64,000 nt of DNA from Blautia hansenii (GCF_013304445.1 NZ_JAAITA010000003.1:1-64000), one strand, 5' to 3'; numbered from the stretch's first letter, positions 33,722-43,538 are shown. Program-made: numbers and translations. Notes: generated from the sequence alone by a model not told the origin.

Positions 33722-34006
33722 TTGGAAGAAAAACAGCGAAAAGCAGTTCATAAAATCCAGCTTACAGACAGAAATACAGGGAGTGTCACAGGGGTGAAGG
33801 ATGTGAATTCTTTTGACGAAAAGGAAATCAGTCTGGTAACCGAGGCAGGAGTACTTACTGTGAAAGGTGAAGACCTCCATGTGACCAGGCTGGATTTGGA
33901 AAAACAGGAGGTAGACCTTGCAGGCCGGGTGGACAGTCTGCTGTACAGCCAGGGCACTGCAAAGATGAAGGGCGGAGAAGGTATGCTGAAAAGGCTTCTG
34001 GGATAA
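33722..34006 (+). CDS. yabP: sporulation protein YabP
   Basis: A 94-residue protein; TTG 33722 is chosen because GGGGGAAG lies six bases upstream and homology starts at LEEKQRKAVHKI. The body (VNSFDEKEISLVTEAGVLTVKGEDLHV) is a YabP/YqfC fold. YabP is needed for spore cortex or engulfment-stage development in the sigma-E regulon. A longer frame from 33671 has no ribosome binding site. Confidence 0.85.
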   Translation: MEEKQRKAVHKIQLTDRNTGSVTGVKDVNSFDEKEISLVTEAGVLTVKGEDLHVTRLDLEKQEVDLAGRVDSLLYSQGTAKMKGGEGMLKRLLG

Positions 34007-34009
34007 ACC

Positions 34010-34498
34010 GTGAGCGCCTATATGCATGAGGAACTGCTTTTCTTCTGCCGGGCTTTCTGGGCCGGAGCCTGCCTGGCTGCAGGCTATGACCTCCTTCGTA
34101 TTTTTCGCAGGCTGGTGTCCCACAGCCCCTTTTTGACCGGTGCGGAGGACATTTTGTACTGGTGCTGTGCCGGGATTTATCTTTTTGGTATGATTTACAG
34201 GGAAAATGACGGTGTGATTCGGACGTATGCCCTTCTGGCCGTGTTCCTTGGCGGCTTTGTCTTCCATGCAGGTCCCGGAAGCGTTCTGGTGACCTGGCTG
34301 CCAAAAGTGCTCCGAAAGATTTTTCATTTTCTGGGAGTTCTTATAAACCCCTTGAGAAAGTGGAGAAAAAGGTTGAAATTTTTATGGGATAGAGTTAAAA
34401 TCTCTCTATATGAAGCAAAAGTTATGCAGAAAATCAGGAAATGGAAAAATGAAAAAAAGAAAAAAAAGAATGAACCAGAACGGAATCGCGATGCTTAG
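34010..34498 (+). CDS. yabQ: spore cortex biosynthesis membrane protein YabQ
   Basis: A 162-residue membrane protein with a GTG start four bases after yabP. Hydrophobic segments near residues 5-25, 42-62, 70-88 and 92-108 are followed by a long Lys-rich cytoplasmic tail. YabQ localises to the forespore membrane and is required for cortex formation. Its tail region overlaps the next gene by 50 bases in another frame. Confidence 0.85.
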   Translation: MSAYMHEELLFFCRAFWAGACLAAGYDLLRIFRRLVSHSPFLTGAEDILYWCCAGIYLFGMIYRENDGVIRTYALLAVFLGGFVFHAGPGSVLVTWLPKVLRKIFHFLGVLINPLRKWRKRLKFLWDRVKISLYEAKVMQKIRKWKNEKKKKKNEPERNRDA

Positions 34499-34751
34499 TA
34501 TTACTTTTGTAGTCGGTGTCCTGTTTATTGCCATGATGACCATGAGCCTGAATCTGCAGCAGCAGATTTCGGACTGTAAGACAGAAATGAAAGAAGTGCA
34601 GAGCCAGATTGACGAGGAAAACGAGCGTACAAAGGAAATTGATGAGACAAAAGAGCGTATGGACACGGATGAGTATGTGGCAGAGGTAGCCAGAGAAAAG
34701 CTGGGTCTTGTGAAAGACAACGAAATTGTATTTAAAGAAGAGGAAAAGTAG
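34449..34751 (+). CDS. divIC: DivIC/FtsL-like septum protein
   Basis: A 100-residue bitopic protein; ATG 34449 is preferred because AGGAAA lies upstream, although an in-frame ATG at 34410 exists. A basic N-terminus (MKKRKKRMNQN) precedes one membrane helix (IAMLSITFVVGVLFIAMMTM) and then an extracellular coiled coil (LQQQISDCKTEMKEVQSQ) and the conserved YVAEVAREKLGLV. It forms part of the divisome with FtsL and FtsB-type partners. It sits in the divIC position of the Bacillus order. Confidence 0.88.
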   Translation: MKKRKKRMNQNGIAMLSITFVVGVLFIAMMTMSLNLQQQISDCKTEMKEVQSQIDEENERTKEIDETKERMDTDEYVAEVAREKLGLVKDNEIVFKEEEK

Positions 34752-34802
34752 AAAACAAAAGACGGATTTTGTCTGAAAGTTTTCCGGACGGGAAGACGGT
34801 TT

Positions 34803-34835
34803 TTGACAAAGTTTGAAAACAAAAGCATCTATAAT
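34803..34835 (+). promoter_or_regulatory. spoIIE promoter with 21-base spacer
   Basis: Consensus TTGACA (34803-34808) and TATAAT (34830-34835) are separated by 21 bases rather than 17. Bacillus spoIIE and spoIIG promoters have similarly long spacers and need Spo0A~P. The -35 overlaps TTTGACA, one mismatch from the reverse 0A box TTCGACA. Confidence 0.7.
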
Positions 34836-34875
34836 ACTCCATGGATAGCGGTTGCTTATGCAGGGAGGGAACGAG

Positions 34876-36360
34876 ATGCAGGAATGGATAATTGCCATGC
34901 TCGTAATCAGCGTACTGCTTATATTACGGGACATGGCAAAAACTATTTTTTCAGAGATGAAGAAAAGTGCGGCAACTCTGGCTTATGACCAGCACCCGCA
35001 AAAAGAAAAAATGCAGCGCTATGCAGATTCTTTTCAAAAGCTGGCGGACAGCTTCTATGGTCTGCCTTACCGGAAAGATTATCTCTCCAGTTCAGAGGTC
35101 GACGCCATGGTGACAGAGGTACAGGAAGGGCTGTGCCGCAGGTGTCATCTGCACCAGACTTGCTGGATTCAACATTCTGTCCAGTCCTATCAGAGCGTTT
35201 ATCATCTGATTCGCGTCCTGGAAGAAAATGACGAGGAAGAGTTCCGAAAGGCCAAGGCGGATTTGATGGAGGTCTGTATCAGCCAGGGAAAACTGGTGCA
35301 GGAACTGCAGAGAATGGTAGAACGGGAGAGGCAGAATCTTATCTGGAATAACAAGCTTCTGGAGAACCGTGTGGCTGTGGCAGAGCAGCTTTCTGAGATG
35401 GCGCAGCTGATGAAGAGCCTTTCCAGAGATTTATTTGATGTGGCAGAGGTGGACGTGCAGTTTCGGGAAGAATTTGCCAGAAGACTGAAGAAGAAACATA
35501 TTCTGGTGCGGAACGTGTGGAGCCTGGACCTGCCGGACGGAAAAGTTCGGTACTATGCGGAATTAAAGACAAAAGGCGGCTGCATTTCATCAGGAGAGGC
35601 GGCGGCCGTTCTCTCCGGCATGTGCGGCAGCCGCATGGTTGCCAGGGCGGAGGGGAAAACCCTCATTAACAGGGACTTTGCCATTATGGGATTTGCAGAG
35701 GAAGTCAATTTCAAAATGCTCTACGGGGCTGTGAAGATAACCAAGGAAAAAGAAACCATTTCCGGAGACAATTATACCTGTGCCACGGAGGAGAACGGGC
35801 AGTTTTTCATGTGTCTTTCTGACGGTATGGGTTCCGGGATTGAGGCGTGCCGGGAGAGTGAGAGTATTGTGGATACTCTGGAGCAGTTGGTAGAAGCGGG
35901 ATTTTCCGGAGAGACGGCGGCAAAAATGGTAAATTCAGTACTGAATCTGAAAAGCCGCAACGGCAGATTTTCTACTGTGGATATTTCCATGGTGGATTTG
36001 TATTCCGGTGTGTGCCATTTTCTCAAAGCAGGAGCGGCAACCACATTTATTAAGCGGGACCACTGGGTAGAAGCCATTTCCTCTACCAGTCTGGCTCTGG
36101 GGCTGGTGCAGCAGGCAGACTTTGAATCCTCGGCCAAGAAGCTGTATGAGGGGGATTTTCTGATTATGGTGACAGACGGAGTGCTGGATGCGCTGCCGCC
36201 GGAAGAACCGGAGGAACTGATGAAAGAAATTATTCTCCAGACTCGTGCAAGTGCAGCGCAGGAACTGGGCAGAGGGATTCTGGAACGGGTGCTTACATAC
36301 AGCGAATACAGAGCTACAGACGATATGACGGTTCTTACGGCAGGACTATGGAGGAAGTAA
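34876..36360 (+). CDS. spoIIE: SpoIIE-type PP2C serine phosphatase, short form
   Basis: A 494-residue protein; ATG 34876 follows GGAGGGAAC. A single membrane helix (EWIIAMLVISVLLILR, residues 2-18) replaces the ten of Bacillus SpoIIE (827 residues). A cysteine-containing helical region (CRRCHLHQTCW near residue 88) and the central oligomerisation part follow. The PP2C domain from about 270 has SGDNYT, LSDGMGSG (about 314-321) and VTDGVLDALPP. In Bacillus it dephosphorylates SpoIIAA to switch on sigma-F. The gene position between divIC and tilS is conserved. Confidence 0.9.
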   Translation: MQEWIIAMLVISVLLILRDMAKTIFSEMKKSAATLAYDQHPQKEKMQRYADSFQKLADSFYGLPYRKDYLSSSEVDAMVTEVQEGLCRRCHLHQTCWIQHSVQSYQSVYHLIRVLEENDEEEFRKAKADLMEVCISQGKLVQELQRMVERERQNLIWNNKLLENRVAVAEQLSEMAQLMKSLSRDLFDVAEVDVQFREEFARRLKKKHILVRNVWSLDLPDGKVRYYAELKTKGGCISSGEAAAVLSGMCGSRMVARAEGKTLINRDFAIMGFAEEVNFKMLYGAVKITKEKETISGDNYTCATEENGQFFMCLSDGMGSGIEACRESESIVDTLEQLVEAGFSGETAAKMVNSVLNLKSRNGRFSTVDISMVDLYSGVCHFLKAGAATTFIKRDHWVEAISSTSLALGLVQQADFESSAKKLYEGDFLIMVTDGVLDALPPEEPEELMKEIILQTRASAAQELGRGILERVLTYSEYRATDDMTVLTAGLWRK

Positions 36361-36367
36361 GAATAAA

Positions 36368-37756
36368 ATGAACATGGAAGAAAAGGTGTTTTCCTATATA
36401 GAGAAATACAACATGATAGAAACGGGCAGCCAGGTCATAGTCGGAATTTCCGGTGGTGCGGATTCGGTATGCCTGTTGTTTTTATTAAAGAAGTATCAGA
36501 AAAGACGGGAATTTTCCCTTTGTGCCCTGCATGTCAATCATGGAATTCGGGGAGGGGAAGCCCTGCGGGACCAGAACTTCTCAGAAAAAATCTGCGAAGA
36601 ACTCCAGGTACCTTTCCGGGTATATGCTGCAGATGTACCCCGTATGGCTGCCGAAAAGAAGCTGTCCTTAGAAGAAGCGGGAAGAGAGGCCAGAAGAACA
36701 GCATTTGAGAAATTGGCAGGGGAATACGGGAAGCCGCAAGGGGGGAGCGGAGGAAAAAAGGTACAGATTGCTCTGGCACACCATGAAAATGACAATGCGG
36801 AAACCGTGCTTCACAATCTGATACGCGGCACAGGTGCAGCGGGGCTTGGGGGAATCCGCCCCGTATGGGACACGGATACAGAGCAGGGGAGCCTGTGGTA
36901 TATCCGACCTCTTCTGGAGGTTTCCAGAAATGAAATTGAAGAATTTTTAAGAGCACAGCAGATTACCTGGATGACAGACAGTACCAATTTGGAAACGGAA
37001 TATACCCGAAATAAACTTCGCCATCAGGTGATTCCGGTGCTGGAGAGCATGAATCCGGCAGCGGTGCAGCATATCGGGCATACAGCCGGGACTATGCTGC
37101 AGATAGAAGAATATCTGCAAAGCCAGGCGCACATACTGTATAAAGCCCATGTAGAACCGGAAAAGAACGGATATGGTATCCGCAAAGAACTTTTCGGGGA
37201 AAAAGAATTGATGCAGTCTTATGTGGTGAGGGAAGTATTGTCCCGGGCTGCGGGGGGAAGAAAGAATCTTACGTCCACACATATTCAGGAGGTGCTGGAT
37301 TTGGCCAAGGGGCGCACCGGTACTTCCCTGTCTCTGCCCGGCGGGCTTTTGGCCCGTCAGGTTTACGGAGATGTTCATATCATTTATGGGAACGAGAGGG
37401 AAAAAACGCTCTGTGAAATGGAATTTCAGATACTGCCCTGGGAAAAGGGGCAAATTGAGGAAAAAACATATACGAAATGGTTTGATTATGATAGAATAAG
37501 GAGTAGTCTGGAAATCAGACACCGGAAAACCGGTGATTTTCTTACTGTAAATGCGCAGGGGGGAAGAAAAAAGCTGAAGGACTATTTTATTGACTGTAAG
37601 ATTCCAAGAGAGAAGAGAGAAGAACTCACTCTTCTGGCAGACGGTTCCCATATTCTGTGGATTGTGGGATACCGCATAAGCGAATATTATAAAGTTACCA
37701 GTCAGACAAAACAAGTATTAAAAGTACAGGTAAAAGGAGTAAACGAAGATGAGTGA
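36368..37756 (+). CDS. tilS: tRNA(Ile)-lysidine synthetase
   Basis: A 462-residue N-type ATP pyrophosphatase with the PP-loop SGGADS (28-33) and HVNHGIRG soon after; DSTNLETEYTRNKLRHQVIP is the family's second hallmark. The C-terminal TilS domain (about 380-460) includes KLKDYFIDCKIPRE. It adds lysine to C34 of tRNA-Ile(CAU). The end overlaps hpt by eight bases, as in many Firmicutes. Confidence 0.94.
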   Translation: MNMEEKVFSYIEKYNMIETGSQVIVGISGGADSVCLLFLLKKYQKRREFSLCALHVNHGIRGGEALRDQNFSEKICEELQVPFRVYAADVPRMAAEKKLSLEEAGREARRTAFEKLAGEYGKPQGGSGGKKVQIALAHHENDNAETVLHNLIRGTGAAGLGGIRPVWDTDTEQGSLWYIRPLLEVSRNEIEEFLRAQQITWMTDSTNLETEYTRNKLRHQVIPVLESMNPAAVQHIGHTAGTMLQIEEYLQSQAHILYKAHVEPEKNGYGIRKELFGEKELMQSYVVREVLSRAAGGRKNLTSTHIQEVLDLAKGRTGTSLSLPGGLLARQVYGDVHIIYGNEREKTLCEMEFQILPWEKGQIEEKTYTKWFDYDRIRSSLEIRHRKTGDFLTVNAQGGRKKLKDYFIDCKIPREKREELTLLADGSHILWIVGYRISEYYKVTSQTKQVLKVQVKGVNEDE

Positions 37757-38270
37757 AAAAATTCGTCAGTTATTAAGCGAAGAGGAAGTAGACCGTAAAA
37801 TCCGTGAAATCGGAGAGCAAATCAGCAAAGATTACGAAGGAAAATGCGTACATCTGATTTGTGTGTTAAAGGGAGGCGTATTCTTTACATGTGAACTGGC
37901 CAAGAGAATTACAGTGCCGGTAAGCATGGATTTTATGTCTGTGTCCAGCTATGGAGACGATACCAGTTCCAGCGGTGTGGTCCGCATTGTAAAGGATTTG
38001 GATGAAACCATTGAAGGAAAAGATGTGCTGATTGTGGAGGACATTATTGACTCCGGACGTACGCTTAGCCATCTCATAGAAATTCTCAAACAGAGAAATC
38101 CCAAGAGCCTGCGTCTGTGTACCCTTCTGGATAAGCCGGAACGCAGAGTAAAAGATGTGAAGGTGGATTATGTGTGCTTCAATATCCCGGATGAATTTGT
38201 GGTAGGATATGGACTGGATTATGCACAGAAATACAGAAACCTGCCTTACATCGGAGTGGTAGAACTGTAA
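37749..38270 (+). CDS. hpt: hypoxanthine phosphoribosyltransferase
   Basis: A 173-residue type I phosphoribosyltransferase with the PRPP loop VLIVEDIIDSGRTL and the family's LKGGVFF and RKVDYVCFNIPDEFVVGYGLD-type C-terminus (here VKVDYVCFNIPDEFV). It salvages hypoxanthine and guanine with PRPP. It is translationally coupled to tilS and lies 24 bases before ftsH, the order seen in Bacillus. Confidence 0.95.
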   Translation: MSEKIRQLLSEEEVDRKIREIGEQISKDYEGKCVHLICVLKGGVFFTCELAKRITVPVSMDFMSVSSYGDDTSSSGVVRIVKDLDETIEGKDVLIVEDIIDSGRTLSHLIEILKQRNPKSLRLCTLLDKPERRVKDVKVDYVCFNIPDEFVVGYGLDYAQKYRNLPYIGVVEL

Positions 38271-38294
38271 GCTTTCAGAAAGGAGAACAACAAG

Positions 38295-40109
38295 GTGGAG
38301 AGACAGTCAAGAAGCTGGATAATGCCTGTGGTGTTTTTGACCCTGCTCCTGTGTATCGGCGGAGGCCTTATCAGCCGGTTTACCCAGAGAAATGATTATT
38401 CTCTGGAGGAATTAAACCAGGCGATGGAAAAGAATCAGGTGACAGAGGTTTATATACGGCCCAACAGAGAGGTGCCCACAGGTAAAATACTGGTGCGCCT
38501 GAAAACAGGAGAGGAAAAAGAATTTACGGCGCTGGATGTAAAAGAAATACAGGAAATGGTGGAAAAGTCCGGGGAGGATATTTCTGTGAAGGTGGGAGAT
38601 GTACCTGGAGACAATACCCTTCTGACGTCTATTTTGTCCCTTGGACTTACAGGCGTGATGCTGTTCTTCCTCTTTGGCATGATGAACCGGCAGATGTCCG
38701 GAGGCGGAAGCAATGCCAAGATGATGAATTTCGGAAAAAGCCGTGCCAGAATGTCTACGGATGAGGATAAGAAGGTAACCTTTAAAGACGTGGCAGGACT
38801 GCAGGAAGAAAAAGAGGAGCTGGAAGAAATCGTAGATTTCTTAAAAGAACCCCAGAAATATGTGAAGGTAGGAGCCAGAATTCCCAAAGGCGTACTTCTG
38901 GTGGGCCCTCCGGGAACCGGTAAAACCCTTCTGGCAAAAGCCGTGGCAGGAGAAGCCGGGGTACCGTTTTTCTCAATTTCCGGTTCTGACTTTGTGGAAA
39001 TGTTCGTTGGTGTGGGCGCTTCCAGAGTCCGGGACTTATTTGAAGAAGCCAAGAAAAATGCTCCCTGTATTATTTTTATTGACGAAATTGACGCTGTGGC
39101 CAGACGAAGAGGTACAGGTATGGGAGGCGGACATGACGAGAGAGAACAGACTTTAAACCAGCTTTTGGTAGAAATGGATGGATTTGGAGTCAATGAAGGT
39201 ATTATTGTCATGTCAGCGACCAACCGTGTGGATATTTTAGACCCTGCGATTCTGCGTCCGGGCCGTTTTGACCGTAAGGTAGGGGTAGGCAGACCGGATA
39301 TCAAGGGAAGAGAAGAAATTCTCAAGGTGCATGCTGCCAAGAAACCTTTAGGGGAAGACGTAGACCTGGAAGAAGTGGCGAGAACCACAGCCGGTTATAC
39401 AGGTGCGGATTTGGAGAACCTGATGAATGAGGCAGCGATTCTCACGGCAAAGGACGGCAGATATTTTATTAATCAGAACGATATTCGCCAGGCTTTTATC
39501 AAGACCGGAATCGGTGCGGAGAAAAAGAGCCGGGTTATTTCCGAGAAAGAAAAGAAGATTACTGCTTACCATGAGGCAGGTCATGCCATTTTATTCCATG
39601 TGCTGCCGGAAATGGAGCCGGTGCATACCATTTCCATTATTCCTACAGGCATGGGAGCTGCCGGTTATACCATGCCGCTGCCGGGAAAAGATGAAATGTT
39701 TAACAGCAAAAATAAAATGCTGGAGAATATTGTGGTATCTCTGGGCGGACGAATTGCAGAAGAGTTGATTTTCGGTGACATCACAACCGGGGCTTCACAG
39801 GACATTAAGCAGGCCAGCCAGATGGCCAGAGCCATGGTGACACAGTACGGGATGTCCGAGAAAGTGGGCATGATCCACTATGGAAGTGATGAAGATGAAG
39901 TTTTCATTGGAAGAGATTTGGCACACACCAGAAATTATGCGGAGGAAACAGCTTCTCTCATTGACAGTGAAGTGAAACGTATTATTGACGAATCTTATGC
40001 AAAGGCAAAGAAGATTCTGCAGGAGCATGAAGATGTATTGCATAAGTGTGCAGAACTTTTAATCGAGAAGGAAAAAATCGGCAGGGAAGAGTTTGAAGCC
40101 TTGTTTTAG
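38295..40109 (+). CDS. ftsH: ATP-dependent zinc metalloprotease FtsH
   Basis: A 604-residue membrane AAA protease with a GTG start behind AAAGGAG. Two membrane helices ([18 protein letters not shown] and [19 protein letters not shown]) flank a short external domain. Walker A is GPPGTGKT (204-211), Walker B IIFIDEID, and the zinc site HEAGH (426-430). It degrades membrane and regulatory proteins. It is the last gene of this block. Confidence 0.96.
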   Translation: MERQSRSWIMPVVFLTLLLCIGGGLISRFTQRNDYSLEELNQAMEKNQVTEVYIRPNREVPTGKILVRLKTGEEKEFTALDVKEIQEMVEKSGEDISVKVGDVPGDNTLLTSILSLGLTGVMLFFLFGMMNRQMSGGGSNAKMMNFGKSRARMSTDEDKKVTFKDVAGLQEEKEELEEIVDFLKEPQKYVKVGARIPKGVLLVGPPGTGKTLLAKAVAGEAGVPFFSISGSDFVEMFVGVGASRVRDLFEEAKKNAPCIIFIDEIDAVARRRGTGMGGGHDEREQTLNQLLVEMDGFGVNEGIIVMSATNRVDILDPAILRPGRFDRKVGVGRPDIKGREEILKVHAAKKPLGEDVDLEEVARTTAGYTGADLENLMNEAAILTAKDGRYFINQNDIRQAFIKTGIGAEKKSRVISEKEKKITAYHEAGHAILFHVLPEMEPVHTISIIPTGMGAAGYTMPLPGKDEMFNSKNKMLENIVVSLGGRIAEELIFGDITTGASQDIKQASQMARAMVTQYGMSEKVGMIHYGSDEDEVFIGRDLAHTRNYAEETASLIDSEVKRIIDESYAKAKKILQEHEDVLHKCAELLIEKEKIGREEFEALF

Positions 40110-40245
40110 ACGGGTTTTGTGCAGGATACTGGGAAAAATAAAAAATGAAAAGAACCGGTTATGTTGAAATTGGTCAAAAAAAACTTTCAAAAAAATAGAA
40201 GATTGTGCAGACTTTTTCAGGCCTCCATGGTATTATAATAACTGT

Positions 40246-40340
40246 AAAAACCCCCCAATACATTATATAGTTTTTGCTACACCCCATAAGAAGAAATACC
40301 TTCTCCAAAAACGCCAGTCGAAAGATTGGCGTTTTTACTT
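40246..40340 (+). ncRNA. candidate C-rich small RNA
   Basis: A TATAAT (40234-40239) has only a weak -35 (GACTTT). About 95 bases downstream is a strong GAAA-capped terminator (40307-40336, AAAAACGCCAGTC/GATTGGCGTTTTT). Between them lie apparently unpaired C-rich segments: ACCCCCCAAT, CACCCCATAA and CCTTCTCC. C-rich single-stranded motifs that bind ribosome binding sites are typical of Firmicute regulatory RNAs. No known family is recognised. Confidence 0.45.
40307..40336 (+). terminator. strong terminator with GAAA loop
   Basis: AAAAACGCCAGTC and GATTGGCGTTTTT pair around GAAA with one G-T pair. It ends in a T-run on the plus strand and works in principle in both directions. Confidence 0.85.
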
Positions 40341-40485
40341 TATCCGGAAAAGCTGTGAAAAGATGATGTTTTCGGGAAAAAGTAGTTGTATATGCAGATT
40401 GGGTGGGATAAAATAAAAGCATGACAGAAATTCGGCAAATCAGGAAATATTTCTGTGCTTTGCGCGAGAATAGAGAGGATTCAGT

Positions 40486-42594
40486 ATGGATTACAATAAT
40501 CTGGCAGAAACAAAAAGGATTCAGGAATATGTGGCAAATATGCGCTCGGCTTTTCATAAACGTGCCGTGTTCAGCGATGAAACGGAAAATTACCGGACGC
40601 CGGCAGAACCGGAACCGGGAGATACGGTGAATATCCGTATCCGGACAAAAGAGAAGAACGTAGATGCCGTTTATCTGGTATCAGGAGAAAAAAAACAGCA
40701 GATGAAGCTGATAAATACAAAAGACGGTTTTGATTATTACGGAACAGACGTAGAACTGCAGAATGAATCAATCCGTTATTTTTTTGAGATTATTTCCGGA
40801 AAAATCCACTGCTATTATAACCAGGCAGGGATTACCAGGGAGATAGATGAGCATTATTCCTTCGGGATTGTGCCGGGATTTCAAACGCCGGACTGGGCCA
40901 AGGGAGCCGTCATGTATCAGATTTTTACAGACCGGTTCTGTAACGGCGATCCGTCCAATGATGTGGTAACCGGAGAGTATTGTTATATTAATGAAAAAGT
41001 ACAGAAGATAGAAGACTGGAACCGTCCGCCCCAGGCTATGGACGTCAGGGACTTTTATGGAGGGGATTTGCAGGGGGTCATGGATAAACTGGACTATCTC
41101 CAGGATTTGGGCGTGGAGGTTATTTATTTCAACCCGCTGTTTGTATCCCCCTCCAATCACAAATATGACATTCAGGATTATGACTACATTGACCCTCATT
41201 ATGGGAAAATTGTCCATGATGGAGGTGAGGTGCTGGCAGACTGGGATAAGGACAATTCCCATGCTTCCCGTTATATCTGCCGTGTGACCGGAAAGGATAA
41301 TCTGGAAGCCAGCAATGCCTTCTTCGCAGAAGTGGTGGAAGAAATTCATAAAAGAGGAATGAAGGTAATTTTAGACGGTGTGTTCAATCACTGTGGTTCC
41401 TTTAATAAGTGGCTGGACAGAGAGCGGATTTACGAAAACCAGCAGGGGTATGAAAAGGGGGCCTATGTGTCCGCGGACAGCCCGTACCGCTCCTTTTTCC
41501 GCTTCAACAATCCCAATGGCTGGCCTTATAATCAGGATTACGACGGGTGGTGGGGACATGCTACCCTGCCTAAGCTGAATTATGAGGAATCAAAGGAATT
41601 GTATGATTACATTATGCATATAGGAAGAAAATGGGTTTCCCCGCCTTATAATGCAGACGGCTGGCGTCTGGATGTGGCGGCTGATTTGGGACACAGTGAC
41701 GCGTACAATCATCAGTTCTGGCGGGATTTCCGAAAAAATGTAAAGGAAGCAAATCCCAATGCCATTATTCTGGCAGAGCATTACGGAGATGCAAGGCCCT
41801 GGCTGGAAGGAGACCAGTGGGATACCGTCATGAATTATGACGCCTTTATGGAGCCGGTGACCTGGTTCCTCACCGGAATGGAGAAGCACAGCGACGAATA
41901 CAATGAGGGCATGTATGGAAACAGTGACAGCTTTATCGGGGCAATGAAGTATCATATGGCCAGCTTCTATGGGCCGTCTCTCATGACAGCTATGAATGAG
42001 CTTTCCAATCATGACCATTCCAGATTTCTGACCAGAACCAACTTTAAAGTAGGACGCGTGGGAACTCTGGGAAGTGAGGCGGCGGAAACAGGCGTGAATA
42101 AAGCGGTTTTCCGGGAAGCAGTTGCCATCCAGATGACCTGGCCGGGAGCACCCACCATTTATTACGGCGACGAGGCGGGCTTGTGCGGCTTTACAGACCC
42201 GGATAACAGGAGAACGTATCCCTGGGGCCGGGAGGATAAGGAACTGATTGCTTATCACAAAGAAATGATAAAGATTCACAAGGAAAACCGGGAATTGATT
42301 ACAGGATCCCTGCGGTTTCTGGCAAATGATTATCAGCAGTTAAGCTACGGAAGATTTACAGAAAAGGAAAAAATGGTGGTTACGCTGAATAACACCAGTG
42401 AGACGAAAATGGTGGAACTGACCGTATGGGAGTTGGGGATTCCGAGAACCAGAACGGTGAAATTCCGACAGCTTATGGTAACCGGAGACTTTGGGTACAG
42501 TTCGGTGAAAAAAATTCACGAGTGCAGGGCCGGTGTGCTGCATCTCGAGGTGCCGGCACATGGGGCTATCCTGGTGAAGTGTGTGCTGGAGTAG
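40486..42594 (+). CDS. GH13 alpha-glucan hydrolase (neopullulanase/maltogenic-amylase-like)
   Basis: A 702-residue enzyme. Residues 1-130 form an N-terminal carbohydrate-binding/starch-binding-like domain, followed by a TIM barrel starting YQIFTDRFCNGD. The catalytic residues are D396 (GWRLDVA), E431 (LAEHYGD) and D510 (NHDHSRF), with GVFNHCG as region I. A C-terminal beta domain follows from about 620. No signal peptide is visible, so it probably acts on maltodextrins or glycogen in the cytoplasm. Substrate specificity is open. Confidence 0.88.
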   Translation: MDYNNLAETKRIQEYVANMRSAFHKRAVFSDETENYRTPAEPEPGDTVNIRIRTKEKNVDAVYLVSGEKKQQMKLINTKDGFDYYGTDVELQNESIRYFFEIISGKIHCYYNQAGITREIDEHYSFGIVPGFQTPDWAKGAVMYQIFTDRFCNGDPSNDVVTGEYCYINEKVQKIEDWNRPPQAMDVRDFYGGDLQGVMDKLDYLQDLGVEVIYFNPLFVSPSNHKYDIQDYDYIDPHYGKIVHDGGEVLADWDKDNSHASRYICRVTGKDNLEASNAFFAEVVEEIHKRGMKVILDGVFNHCGSFNKWLDRERIYENQQGYEKGAYVSADSPYRSFFRFNNPNGWPYNQDYDGWWGHATLPKLNYEESKELYDYIMHIGRKWVSPPYNADGWRLDVAADLGHSDAYNHQFWRDFRKNVKEANPNAIILAEHYGDARPWLEGDQWDTVMNYDAFMEPVTWFLTGMEKHSDEYNEGMYGNSDSFIGAMKYHMASFYGPSLMTAMNELSNHDHSRFLTRTNFKVGRVGTLGSEAAETGVNKAVFREAVAIQMTWPGAPTIYYGDEAGLCGFTDPDNRRTYPWGREDKELIAYHKEMIKIHKENRELITGSLRFLANDYQQLSYGRFTEKEKMVVTLNNTSETKMVELTVWELGIPRTRTVKFRQLMVTGDFGYSSVKKIHECRAGVLHLEVPAHGAILVKCVLE

Positions 42595-42736
42595 AAAATT
42601 GGAAAATAGGACGAAAAACCTTTGAAATCAGGGGCTGCAAAGAATATTTGCACAGGAATTTTTGCAATGTAAAAGGCCTTTGATAGACACGATTCATTTT
42701 CTTCAATAGAATTTCCGTAAAGGGAGGCGAACTATC

Positions 42737-43480
42737 ATGACACTTGGAAAGAATATTCAAAAAATAAGAAAGGAGGCACATCTGTCCCAGGAAAGTTTTG
42801 CAGAGATGCTTCACGTCTCAAGGCAGACCATCTCGAATTGGGAGAATTCAAAAAGTTATCCGGATTTGGAAACCATAGTAAAGATTAGTGATAGTTTTCA
42901 CATTTCCTTGGATATTTTATTGAAGGAGGATTTGGTTATGGTAAAAACATTTGATAGCGAAGTAAAGAGTACCAGAAAATATGCAAAGGCGCTGACGATA
43001 ATAGCGAGTGCTTTTGCATTGCTGGTTGGAAGTTTTGTGATTTATTCATGCGTGTATTTCCATACAAAAAGTAAATTGGAGGGGAATTTCGCGGAACAGT
43101 TACAGGAAAATGACTTCTATAAAAACAGAGACGGATACTATTCTATGAATTATGCGGATGGAGTGGTGTATAGTGTTCCCAATCAATCTATGCCAGGACT
43201 GTTGGATTTTACTTTGAACTTTCATCTGAGCAATTTGTATTGCGATATGGAACTTGAAGATACTTATGTGGAAATTATGTGGAGAGACAGTCATGAGTTT
43301 TCTGCTTCGGCCATTACAAAAAAAGATAATAAAGTAGTAGGAAGCACATCCGGATTTACAGAAAGTGATTTTGCGGATGCGAAGAAGTTGGGAGAGGAAC
43401 TGGGTGTTTCAGAAGAAAAAATGAGTGAAATCATTGAAAAAGGAAATGAATTGTACGAAGATTTTTATGGGAAGCAGTAG
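42737..43480 (+). CDS. XRE-family regulator with one membrane helix
   Basis: A 247-residue protein. Residues 1-65 form a Cro/CI helix-turn-helix (NIQKIRKEAHLSQESFAEM, then VSRQTISNWENSKSYPDL). A membrane helix (ALTIIASAFALLVGSFVIYS) follows near residue 85, and a 140-residue outer domain completes it. The ribosome binding site is AGGGAGG. Similar HTH-plus-membrane proteins sense envelope or peptide signals, but the signal here is unknown. Within the HTH, SRQTISNWE is a very common Clostridial motif. Confidence 0.8.
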   Translation: MTLGKNIQKIRKEAHLSQESFAEMLHVSRQTISNWENSKSYPDLETIVKISDSFHISLDILLKEDLVMVKTFDSEVKSTRKYAKALTIIASAFALLVGSFVIYSCVYFHTKSKLEGNFAEQLQENDFYKNRDGYYSMNYADGVVYSVPNQSMPGLLDFTLNFHLSNLYCDMELEDTYVEIMWRDSHEFSASAITKKDNKVVGSTSGFTESDFADAKKLGEELGVSEEKMSEIIEKGNELYEDFYGKQ

Positions 43481-43538
43481 TACGTTTCCATGACAGGATG
43501 TACAACTTTGTACAAGATTTTGAAGCACATCATCAAAG

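Larger units (their letters stand above)
40110..40485. other. intergenic region between ftsH and the GH13 gene
   Basis: No credible protein gene is present. It contains a possible promoter near 40234, a C-rich stretch and a strong terminator ending at 40336, read together as a candidate small RNA. The rest, up to the GH13 start, is A+T-rich leader sequence with no further structure I can defend. Confidence 0.55.
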
